Positions 16,881 to 24,048 of a stretch of DNA of 64,000 nucleotides are shown piece by piece. The position numbers and the translations under genes were made by a program. The notes beneath the pieces are model-generated. The model was not told where the DNA came from and made no database searches. It saw only the letters and a program-made list of their open reading frames with translations. The DNA lies in the NCBI RefSeq assembly GCF_037154085.1, contig NZ_JBANRM010000001.1, forward strand, positions 496,001 through 560,000. The letters are read 5' to 3'. Numbering within the stretch: position 1 is the stretch's first letter; each line of letters begins with the position of its first letter. The DNA is from Andeanibacterium fulvum (GTDB lineage Bacteria > Pseudomonadota > Alphaproteobacteria > Sphingomonadales > Sphingomonadaceae).

Positions 16881-17789
16881 TCAACGGTCCCTCTCGACAA
16901 TGAACCGCGCGATGGCGCGCAGCAGATCCGCTTCCTTGCCGTGCGCGGCGAGGTGACCGATGGCCTGATCGACCAGCGCATGGGCCTGATCGCGCGCACG
17001 TTCCGGGCCGAGCAGCGAGACGAAGGTCTGCTTGCCCTGTGCGTCGTCCTTGCGTAGCGCCTTGCCGGCCTTTTCAGGATCTCCTTCGTGGTCGAGCAGA
17101 TCGTCCACAATCTGGAAGGCAAGGCCGATATCGCGTGCATAGTTGCGTAGATGCGCCCTGCCCTCATGCGGCACCCGGCCGAGAATCGCGCCCATTTCCA
17201 CGGCCGCCCCCAGAAGGGCGCCGGTCTTGAGCTGCTGCAGCCGGGTAATCGTGTGGAGGTCGAACGTCTCTGTCTCGGCCGCCATGTCCATCATCTGGCC
17301 GCCTGCCATCCCGTCATGTCCGCTGGCCCGCGCGAGCGTGACCACCAGTTCGGCCCGCATGAAGGGATCGCCGCTCATGCGCGGATCGGACAGAATTTCG
17401 AAAGCGAGCGCGTGGAGCGAATCTCCGGCCAGCACTGCTGTCGCATCGTCGAACGCCTTGTGGACAGTCGGCTTGCCATGGCGCAGATCGTCATTGTCCA
17501 TGCAGGGCAGATCGTCGTGGATCAGCGAATAGACATGGATCGCCTCTATCGCGGCCCCGGCTCGCACGGCCTGTGCCCGGTCCACTCCGTAAAGGTCAGC
17601 GGTTGCCGCCACCAGCAGCGGGCGCAGGCGCTTGCCACCCCCGATCGTGGCGTAGCGCATCGCTTCCACCAGACGCCGCCGCGCGTCTTCAGGCAACGGC
17701 AGCAATTCATCGAACGCCCTGTCGATATCGATAGCGATCCGCTCAAGCCCGCGCGCGAGCACGCTGTCCGACACGCCGGTAATCGCCAT
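16881..17789 (-). CDS. ispA: polyprenyl (farnesyl/geranylgeranyl-type) diphosphate synthase
   Basis: This 302-residue trans-prenyltransferase condenses isopentenyl diphosphate with allylic primers to supply quinone, carotenoid and cell-wall precursors. The first Asp-rich motif is HDDLPCMDNDD (Asp92, Asp93, Asp98) and the second is FQIVDDLLDHEGD. Chain-length control suggests farnesyl diphosphate synthase by family resemblance and by linkage to xseB directly upstream, the classic xseB-ispA pair. The product length is an inference. It is 3 bp from xseB and 0 bp from coaD, making a compact operon. Confidence 0.92.
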   Translation of the reverse strand: MAITGVSDSVLARGLERIAIDIDRAFDELLPLPEDARRRLVEAMRYATIGGGKRLRPLLVAATADLYGVDRAQAVRAGAAIEAIHVYSLIHDDLPCMDNDDLRHGKPTVHKAFDDATAVLAGDSLHALAFEILSDPRMSGDPFMRAELVVTLARASGHDGMAGGQMMDMAAETETFDLHTITRLQQLKTGALLGAAVEMGAILGRVPHEGRAHLRNYARDIGLAFQIVDDLLDHEGDPEKAGKALRKDDAQGKQTFVSLLGPERARDQAHALVDQAIGHLAAHGKEADLLRAIARFIVERDR

Positions 17790-17792
17790 GGC

Positions 17793-18050
17793 TCAGGCGC
17801 CCCCGTCGGGATCGAGCGGCACGGTGCCCGATGGCATGCCGTCCGGCCCGGCTACGATCTTCTCGATCCGGGCCTGCGCCGCATCGAGCCGGGCCTGGCA
17901 ATGCATCCGCAACGCCTCCCCCCGCTCATAGAGCGTGATCGATTCGTCGAGCGGCACTTCGCCGCTTTCGAGCTTCCTCACGACCTCTTCCAGCGCGCGC
18001 AGCGCGTCTTCGAAGGTCATTCCCGCGATAGTGTCTGAGCTTTCCGCCAT
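17793..18050 (-). CDS. xseB: exodeoxyribonuclease VII small subunit
   Basis: This 85-residue protein is the small subunit of exonuclease VII, which degrades single-stranded DNA with XseA. The diagnostic segment is MTFEDALRALEEVVRKLESG, followed by VPLDESITLYERGEALRMHC and the coiled ARLDAAQARIEKI. The start at 18050 (MAESSDTIAG) was chosen by family length; the frame stays open upstream but without similarity. xseA is not in this window. The region between this gene and the divergent purL (18051-18147) should hold both promoters. Confidence 0.92.
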   Translation of the reverse strand: MAESSDTIAGMTFEDALRALEEVVRKLESGEVPLDESITLYERGEALRMHCQARLDAAQARIEKIVAGPDGMPSGTVPLDPDGGA

Positions 18051-18147
18051 GTTGGCCGAGCAATGACGGGGACAAGCCGCACGGTCAAGCGCGCCAAGTG
18101 GCTTGAAGGGCTGGCGCAGCGCGATGGGCGGCGCTAAGGGCGGCTCC

Positions 18148-20322
18148 ATGTCCCAGATCACTCCCGAAATCGTGGCCGAACACGGCCTGAGCAAAGACGA
18201 ATATGCCATCATCCTCGACCGGCTGGGCCGCGAGCCCAATCTGGTGGAGCTTGGCATCTTCTCGGTCATGTGGTCGGAGCATTGCTCCTATAAATCCTCG
18301 CGCCTTCACCTGAAGAAGCTGCCGACGCAGGCCCCGTGGGTGATCTGCGGCCCCGGCGAGAATGCCGGCGTGATCGATATCGGCGAAGGGCCGGACGGCA
18401 AGGGCCAGGCCGCCATCTTCAAGATGGAGAGCCACAACCACCCCAGCTATATCGAACCCTATCAGGGCGCAGCCACGGGCGTTGGCGGCATTCTGCGCGA
18501 CGTGTTCACCATGGGCGCCCGCCCGGTGGCGAACATGAATGCGCTGCGCTTCGGCCGCCCCGATCATCCCAAGATGAAGCACCTCGTCTCCGGCGTGGTT
18601 GCGGGGATCGGCGGCTACGGCAATTGCGTGGGCGTGCCCACTGTTGGCGGCGAAACCAATTTCCACCCGGCCTATGATGGCAATATCCTCGTCAATGCGA
18701 TGACGGTGGGCGTGGCCGATACGGACAAGATCTTCTATTCCGCTGCCACCGGCCTTGGTAACCCCATCGTCTATGTCGGCTCGAAGACCGGGCGCGACGG
18801 CATCCATGGCGCGACCATGGCGAGCGCCGATTTCGGGGAGAATTCGGAAGAGAAGCGCCCCACCGTGCAGGTCGGCGATCCCTTCACCGAAAAGCTGCTG
18901 ATCGAGGCCTGCCTTGAACTGATGGCGACCGACGCCATCGTCGCCATTCAGGACATGGGGGCTGCCGGCCTCACTTCCTCCTCGGTGGAAATGGCGAGCA
19001 AGGGTGGCGCGGGTATCCGGCTGAACATGAACAAGGTGCCTTGCCGTGAAGAGGGCATGACGCCTTATGAAATGATGCTGAGCGAAAGCCAGGAGCGCAT
19101 GCTCATGGTCTTGAAGCCCGGCAAGGAACCCATGGCCGAAGCCATCTTCCGCAAGTGGGAACTCGATTTCGCCGTGATCGGCGAAGTGACCGATACCGGC
19201 CACATGGTGCTGGAATTCAACGGCGAAGTGGTGTGCGACATCCCGCTCGGCCCGCTGGCCGACGATGCTCCGGAATATGACCGCCCCTCCCTCAGCCGCG
19301 AAGAATATCAGGCCTGGGCCAAGCGCGGCGAAGTGGGCGATCTGCCTGCTTCGACCGATCTGGGCGCGGACCTCCTCAAGCTGATGGGCAGCGCCGATCT
19401 CGCCTCGCGCGCATGGATCTGGCAGCAATATGACAGCCAGGTCGGCGGCGATACCTTGCAGCTTTCGGGCGGCGACGCGGCAGTTGTGCGCGTGCACGGC
19501 ACCAAGAAGGCACTGGCGATCAGCACCGATTGCACGCCGCGCTATTGCTATGCCGATCCTTATGAAGGCGGCAAGCAGGCGATTGCCGAAGCCTATCGCA
19601 ATATCAGCGCGGTGGGCGGTACTCCGCTGGCCGTCACCAACTGCCTCAATTTCGCTAACCCGGAACGCCCGGAAATCATGGCGCAGTTCACCGGCTGCCT
19701 CGAAGGCATGGGCGATGCCTGCCGCGCGCTCGACTTCCCGATCGTGAGCGGCAACGTCTCGCTTTACAACGAATCCAAGGCCACTGGCGGTGGCAGCGCC
19801 ATCCTGCCGACCCCGGCCATTGGCGGCGTCGGCCTGCTGGACGATTATTCGAAAATGGCCACGATCGCCTTCAAGAAGGAAGGCGACGCGATCTGGCTGA
19901 TCGGCGGCGAGACCGGTCATCTCGGCCAGTCGCTGTGGCTGCGCGAGATGCACGGCCGCGAAGCCGGCGCTCCCCCGCCGGTCGATCTCGCTGCCGAGCG
20001 CAAGCATGGCGAGGAAGTGCGCGCGCTGGTCAAGGCTCAGGCCGTTACCGCCGTCCACGACATTTCGGATGGCGGCCTGCTGGTCGCGATCGCGGAAATG
20101 GCGCTGGCGGGAGGCTTTGGCGCCCAGCTTGATGTGGAACTCGATGCCGCCAAGGCCTTTGGCGAGGATCAGGGCCGTTATGTCGTGACCGCGCCTGCCG
20201 GTGTGGAAATCCCCGGCGCCCAGCGGCTCGGCACCGTGGGCGGCACCGGCGTGGCGGGCGTTGCGCTCGACGCGCTGCGCACAGCCAACGAGAGCTTCTT
20301 CAAGGACTGGATGGAAGGCTGA
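18148..20322 (+). CDS. purL: phosphoribosylformylglycinamidine synthase subunit PurL
   Basis: PurL is the ATP-dependent synthetase subunit that makes formylglycinamidine ribonucleotide in purine synthesis, working with PurQ and PurS. The 724-residue length is that of the small, PurQS-dependent type. The start MSQITPEIVAEHGLSKDEY fits the family N-terminus. Signatures include FSVMWSEHCSYKSS, MESHNHPSYIEPYQGAATGVGG, IQDMGAAGLTSSSVEMA and NISAVGGTPLAVTNCLNF, all in the usual order of the two AIRS-like repeats. It is transcribed alone, divergent from xseB and convergent with coq4; purQ and purS are not nearby. Confidence 0.97.
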   Translation: MSQITPEIVAEHGLSKDEYAIILDRLGREPNLVELGIFSVMWSEHCSYKSSRLHLKKLPTQAPWVICGPGENAGVIDIGEGPDGKGQAAIFKMESHNHPSYIEPYQGAATGVGGILRDVFTMGARPVANMNALRFGRPDHPKMKHLVSGVVAGIGGYGNCVGVPTVGGETNFHPAYDGNILVNAMTVGVADTDKIFYSAATGLGNPIVYVGSKTGRDGIHGATMASADFGENSEEKRPTVQVGDPFTEKLLIEACLELMATDAIVAIQDMGAAGLTSSSVEMASKGGAGIRLNMNKVPCREEGMTPYEMMLSESQERMLMVLKPGKEPMAEAIFRKWELDFAVIGEVTDTGHMVLEFNGEVVCDIPLGPLADDAPEYDRPSLSREEYQAWAKRGEVGDLPASTDLGADLLKLMGSADLASRAWIWQQYDSQVGGDTLQLSGGDAAVVRVHGTKKALAISTDCTPRYCYADPYEGGKQAIAEAYRNISAVGGTPLAVTNCLNFANPERPEIMAQFTGCLEGMGDACRALDFPIVSGNVSLYNESKATGGGSAILPTPAIGGVGLLDDYSKMATIAFKKEGDAIWLIGGETGHLGQSLWLREMHGREAGAPPPVDLAAERKHGEEVRALVKAQAVTAVHDISDGGLLVAIAEMALAGGFGAQLDVELDAAKAFGEDQGRYVVTAPAGVEIPGAQRLGTVGGTGVAGVALDALRTANESFFKDWMEG

Positions 20323-20355
20323 CAGCCATTCCGGCGCAAAGCCGCGGGCAGCTAT

Positions 20356-21213
20356 TCAGGCGGCCTGCGGCTTAAGCACCTGATAGGGGTCGATCCCTTC
20401 GTTTCGCCAGATGCGATGGCACTCGCGGTAGTAATGCGGCGGCGTGATGTTCAGCATAGCGCGCGCTTCTTCCAATTGCACAGGCAGCCAGTCCCGCACT
20501 GAGAGCTCAGCCACGCGCGGACAGGCTTTGCCCAGTCTTTGCGCTTCTCGCACCGCGCGATAGACCGGTGCCTGAGGCGCCCGCTTCGCGATTTCACGCG
20601 CACCGGCATAGGCGATCAGCAGATGGGCGGGCGCGGGCTGCTGGCTATAGGAAAAGGCCAGCACGCACTGCTCGCCCAGCGCGTCCCGGCCGTAGCCTGT
20701 GAGGACATGCAGCAGGTCATGCGTGTCACGCACACGGTTGAGATAGAGAGTGAACCGGTCGCGATAATCCGGCCGGTCGGCCATGAAGCGATCGAATTCA
20801 TCGACCAGCCCCTGCGCGGACAGCCCTTCGCTTTCCATGAAGTCGCAATAGGCATGCGCAAGACTGCCCTTGGGCATTCGGCGCAAGGCTGCGTGATCGT
20901 CCAGCAGATCGACTAGCGAGGGTTCGACAGCCATCACTGCCCTGCCCTGCCCGCTGCCGAGAAACTTCCGTGCGGCAGCCGGCATGCCTTTCCAGGGCAA
21001 GGCTTCGAAAATACGAAAGACCTCGGACGTATCTTCCTTGTTCTTCACCAGCCTGCGGAAATGGTGCCACGCCTTGAGCGGGCGATAGCGCACTTTCGGG
21101 CGGCGCGGATCGAACAGCGGAAGCTCGGCAGGCGCAGCGAACGCCTCCGCGCGGAAAGGCCCGGCGTCATCGAATTCAGAGTCGAATTCAGGCGAATGTA
21201 CCGCAGCGTTCAT
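20356..21213 (-). CDS. Coq4 family ubiquinone-biosynthesis protein
   Basis: This 285-residue protein belongs to the Coq4 family, which in eukaryotes is a required component of ubiquinone synthesis and binds zinc. The family metal motif is clear: HDLLHVLTGYGRDALGE (His165, Asp166, His169, Glu181). Other family features are AWHHFRRLVKNKEDT and QQPAPAHLLIAYAGAREIAK. There is no signal peptide or membrane segment. It is monocistronic and convergent with purL, and a candidate promoter with a dyad lies just upstream at 21220-21249. The exact biochemical role in bacteria is not established by sequence. Confidence 0.88.
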   Translation of the reverse strand: MNAAVHSPEFDSEFDDAGPFRAEAFAAPAELPLFDPRRPKVRYRPLKAWHHFRRLVKNKEDTSEVFRIFEALPWKGMPAAARKFLGSGQGRAVMAVEPSLVDLLDDHAALRRMPKGSLAHAYCDFMESEGLSAQGLVDEFDRFMADRPDYRDRFTLYLNRVRDTHDLLHVLTGYGRDALGEQCVLAFSYSQQPAPAHLLIAYAGAREIAKRAPQAPVYRAVREAQRLGKACPRVAELSVRDWLPVQLEEARAMLNITPPHYYRECHRIWRNEGIDPYQVLKPQAA

Positions 21214-21219
21214 TCCACA

Positions 21220-21249
21220 AGAATGAGCACTACTTACATTGATGTCAAT
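21220..21249 (-). promoter_or_regulatory. candidate promoter and ATTGA-TG-TCAAT dyad upstream of coq4
   Basis: On the minus strand TTGACA (21248-21243) is followed after 17 bp by CATTCT (21225-21220), a plausible sigma-70 promoter just ahead of the coq4-family start. The -35 box lies inside a perfect small palindrome ATTGATGTCAAT (21238-21249), which could be an operator half-overlapping the promoter. The dyad also overlaps the 3' end of the DUF1345 gene. Confidence 0.45.
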
Positions 21250-21907
21250 ATCCGCCGCCGCCCAGAGACGCCAGGACGTTCACGCATAGCGCCAGAATGC
21301 CCAGATTGAACGCAAAGGCGAACAGGCCGTGAAAGGTGGCGATCTTGCGCATGCGACTGGAGCGGATGGCGATATCGGCGGTCTGACAGGTCATTCCGAT
21401 GACAAAGGCGAAGTTCACGAAATCCGCAAAGGCCGGCTCGGCGTCCCCCGGGAAGTCAAGCCCCTTGTGATCGCCGCCCCCGGCCTGCGAGTAATAGAGA
21501 CGCGCATAATGGAAGGCGTAGATCAAATTGGCGAAGCTCCAGCTTGCCACCAGCGTGAGCACGACCAGTATGACGCCGCCAGCCCCCAGATGGTCGGATT
21601 CAAGCTTCAGCGTCGCCAACGCGGTGAACACCGCGGCCGTGACGAGCGAGGTAAGCAGCAGGAGCAGTCCCTGCCCGGCATCGTCGCGCTGGGCCTGCAA
21701 TCTGATCTGACGCGGTGCGCCGTCATGCCACAGCGGAATGCAGGTGAGGACGAAGCCGAAAACCGCGACGTCGAAAGTCGCCGCTACTGCCTCACCCGCA
21801 CGCAATGTGGCAAAGAAGGGACCCGCGGCGAGCGCAAGCAGCAACAGGAAGAGCATGTATCGCGGATGAGGAATTCTCCGCCATCCGCTTAGTCTTTGTT
21901 CACCCAT
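21245..21907 (-). CDS. DUF1345 family membrane protein
   Basis: This 220-residue inner-membrane protein is of unknown function. Five to six hydrophobic segments are visible: MLFLLLLALAAGPFF, FDVAVFGFVLTCIPLW, LLLLLTSLVTAAVFTAL, GGVILVVLTLVASWSFANLIY and the C-terminal HGLFAFAFNLGILALCVNVL. The DUF1345 hallmarks are FHYARLYYSQ and the later FVNFAFVIGMTCQTADIAI. It lies on the same strand as serB, with an 10-bp gap, so it is probably co-transcribed downstream of it. Confidence 0.85.
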   Translation of the reverse strand: MGEQRLSGWRRIPHPRYMLFLLLLALAAGPFFATLRAGEAVAATFDVAVFGFVLTCIPLWHDGAPRQIRLQAQRDDAGQGLLLLLTSLVTAAVFTALATLKLESDHLGAGGVILVVLTLVASWSFANLIYAFHYARLYYSQAGGGDHKGLDFPGDAEPAFADFVNFAFVIGMTCQTADIAIRSSRMRKIATFHGLFAFAFNLGILALCVNVLASLGGGGY

Positions 21908-21917
21908 ACGGGCGGGT

Positions 21918-22799
21918 TTAGCTTACCCACTCGCTTTCCGGAATGCCCAGCAGGTTGAGGATCGCGGTAAGGTCGCCCCGGTCGATCCAGCCATTCGCGG
22001 CCGCGCGAGCCTTGGGCTTGGCGCGATAGGCCACGCCATAAGTCGCAGCTTCCAACATGGGGATATCGTTCGCACCGTCGCCCGTGGCGAGCGAGACGGC
22101 ATCCTCGCCCAGTTCGGCCATTTCTTCCAGCAGCACGGCCTTCTTCACCCCGCTATCGGTGATCCCGCCGACAAGCCCGCCGGTCAGCACGCCACCTTCA
22201 ACCGCGAGGCGATTGGCGACCACGCGCTCGAAGCCCAGTTGTTCGGCCACAGGATCGGCAAACTGGTGGAAACCGCCGGTCACCAGCACAGTGCGACAAC
22301 CCTTGCTCTTGAGCGTTTCGACCAGCACCCGTGCGCCGGGCATCGGCTCGATCCGCGTGTCGAGGCATTCGAAGATCGCGCCTTCGGAAAGATCGCGCAG
22401 CAGCATCACGCGCTCACGCAGGGCGCTTTCGAAATCGAGTTCGCCCTGCATCGCGCGTTCGGTGATGGCGGCGATCTGGTGCTTGATCCCGGCGAAATCG
22501 GCCAGCTCGTCGATACATTCGGCCTGGATCATGGTCGAATCCATGTCGGAGACGAACAGGTTGGGAATCCGGAAATCGGCTTCGGCAACGATCAGGTCGG
22601 AGGGGCTAAAATGCTCGTCCAGCACCGCACGCAGGGCCGCGTTATCACCCTCGGGCAGCGAAAGCTCCAGCGCGCCCCCGCAGAAATCCAGCATCTGCGC
22701 CATGGCAAGACGCATGCCTTCGCGCTCCAGCGCGACACTTGCCGCATCGAGACTTGCCGAAAGAGTGGCAGGGTCTGCTATCAGCCGGGCAATGAGCAA
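21918..22799 (-). CDS. serB: phosphoserine phosphatase
   Basis: SerB hydrolyses phosphoserine in the last step of serine synthesis. It is a 293-residue HAD-superfamily enzyme with an N-terminal regulatory-like region of about 80 residues. The catalytic DxDST motif is SDMDSTMIQAE (Asp85 nucleophile, Asp87). Motif II lies near VLVTGGFHQF, and motif III is GDGANDIPML. The start is a TTG at 22799 with a GGAG sequence about nine bases upstream. It overlaps the divergent miaA start by 8 bp, an unusual 5'-to-5' arrangement. An internal start would shorten the N-terminal region, so the exact start is moderately uncertain. Confidence 0.93.
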   Translation of the reverse strand: MLIARLIADPATLSASLDAASVALEREGMRLAMAQMLDFCGGALELSLPEGDNAALRAVLDEHFSPSDLIVAEADFRIPNLFVSDMDSTMIQAECIDELADFAGIKHQIAAITERAMQGELDFESALRERVMLLRDLSEGAIFECLDTRIEPMPGARVLVETLKSKGCRTVLVTGGFHQFADPVAEQLGFERVVANRLAVEGGVLTGGLVGGITDSGVKKAVLLEEMAELGEDAVSLATGDGANDIPMLEAATYGVAYRAKPKARAAANGWIDRGDLTAILNLLGIPESEWVS

Positions 22800-23751
22800 G
22801 GATCAGTCTCCGAATTCGGCCGGCCAACTACCGGCGCTGGCGCTCATTGCAGGGCCAACCGCCAGCGGCAAGAGCGATCTCGCCGTAAGGCTCGCCCTCG
22901 CCCTTGCAGAGCATGGCCGCAGGGGCGTGGTAGTGAATGCCGATGCCTCGCAGGTCTATGCCGATCTTTCGGTGCTGAGCGCCCGCCCATCGGCAGAAGA
23001 GATGCAGGGGGTGGAGCATCGCCTGTTCGGTGCGTGGGACGGTGCAACCGCCTGTTCCGCCGCCGATTGGGCCAGCACCGCCAAGCGGGAGATTGCGGAA
23101 ATTCAGGCACGGGACGCCGTGCCGATCCTCGTCGGTGGCACCGGCCTCTATATCCGCACGTTGCTGGACGGGATCGCCCCGGTGCCGGAAATCGATCCCA
23201 CCGTGCGGGAGGCCGTGCGCGCCCTGCCCGTGGCCGAAGCCTATGCGGCGCTCAGGATCGAGGACCCGGAACGGGCTGCCCGGCTCGATGCAGCCGATAC
23301 TACGCGGATTTCCCGGGCACTTGAAGTGGTGCGCTCCACCGGCGAGCCCCTCGCATTCTGGCAGGCGCGGAGCGAAGGCGGGATCGCTGGCGCGGTCGAT
23401 CTCCATGCCGCCGTGTTGCTCCCTCCGCGCGATGAGCTTTACCGCCGCTGCGATACCCGGTTCGCCCGGATGCTGGAAACCGGGGCAATGGACGAAGTTG
23501 CAACCCTGCTCGCCCGTGGATTGGACCCCGCCCTACCCGTCATGCGCGCAATCGGCGTGTCCGAAGTCGCCGCCTTTTTGCGCGGAGAATGGAGCCTCAA
23601 GGAGGCGCAAACAAAGGGCACTCAGGCGACACGAAATTACGTGAAGCGGCAATTTACATGGGCAAAGCACCAGTTTCCGGGCGATTGGCAAAGATTCACA
23701 TCACACGATTTCCCCATTGAGAGATATTTTGAAAGATTATTACTCATTTAA
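22792..23751 (+). CDS. miaA: tRNA dimethylallyltransferase
   Basis: MiaA adds a dimethylallyl group to adenosine-37 of tRNAs that read codons starting with U. The 319-residue protein has the P-loop GPTASGKSDLA (residues 21-31), the dimethylallyl-binding segment VGGTGLYIRTLLDGI and the tRNA-binding ATRNYVKRQFTWAKH near the C-terminus. The ATG at 22792 lies inside the first codons of the divergent serB gene, so the two starts overlap by 8 bp. No better downstream start exists before the P-loop. Terminator-like repeats follow at 23830. Confidence 0.96.
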   Translation: MSKDQSPNSAGQLPALALIAGPTASGKSDLAVRLALALAEHGRRGVVVNADASQVYADLSVLSARPSAEEMQGVEHRLFGAWDGATACSAADWASTAKREIAEIQARDAVPILVGGTGLYIRTLLDGIAPVPEIDPTVREAVRALPVAEAYAALRIEDPERAARLDAADTTRISRALEVVRSTGEPLAFWQARSEGGIAGAVDLHAAVLLPPRDELYRRCDTRFARMLETGAMDEVATLLARGLDPALPVMRAIGVSEVAAFLRGEWSLKEAQTKGTQATRNYVKRQFTWAKHQFPGDWQRFTSHDFPIERYFERLLLI

Positions 23752-23829
23752 CCATTGACGCGTTATAAACGATCTCCTAGCTGCCACATCAAGTTTGGCT
23801 CACTGGGCCTTGCAAACGGATGGAGAGGC

Positions 23830-23865
23830 GACCCGGCGCAGCCCACTGCGCCGGGTCGGTTTTTT
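23830..23865 (+). terminator. strong rho-independent terminator after miaA
   Basis: A perfect 12-bp stem (GACCCGGCGCAG pairing with CTGCGCCGGGTC) with a CCCA loop is followed by GG and six T. It lies 79 bp after miaA and 184 bp before ilvB. It could terminate miaA, or act as an attenuator for ilvB if the ilvB promoter lies upstream. I found no Ile/Leu/Val-rich leader peptide that would support the second reading. Confidence 0.8.
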
Positions 23866-23957
23866 AGAATAGGGACTGGCCGACGCAGCCGACTGCGCCG
23901 GGTCGGTTTTTAGAATAGGACTGGCCGACGCAGCCAACCATGCCGGGTCGGTATTTA
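23846..23957 (+). repeat. three tandem copies of a ~46-bp terminator-like unit
   Basis: The unit, recognised by CCGGGTCGG followed by a T-rich TTTTTAG and then ACTGGCCGACGCAGCC, recurs with CCGGGTCGG at 23851, 23898 and 23943 (periods 47 and 45). Copy 1 forms the strong terminator, copy 2 a weaker hairpin, and copy 3 is degenerate with its T-tract interrupted by A. This fills most of the 297-bp miaA-ilvB gap. A further GC-rich hairpin (GCCCC to GGGGC) follows near 23963-23990. Confidence 0.75.
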
Positions 23958-24048
23958 GTGAAGCCCCTGCCGCGAAACATCGCGCGGGGCACGTTCGAGG
24001 AGGGGTTCCGGATCAGTCCGGCACCCGAGGAAGAAAAAGGAATTCTAC

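Noticed and set aside
18085..20058. A 657-codon frame antisense to purL
   Set aside because: Shadow frame; purL signatures cover the plus strand throughout.
23824..23868. Leader peptide of an ilvB attenuator (frame MERRPGAAHCAGSVF)
   Set aside because: It contains only one branched-chain codon (Val), so it does not fit Ile/Leu/Val sensing.
23846..23957. CRISPR-like array
   Set aside because: Only three units, with the repeated part itself a terminator stem and no spacer-like variable segments; no cas genes nearby.
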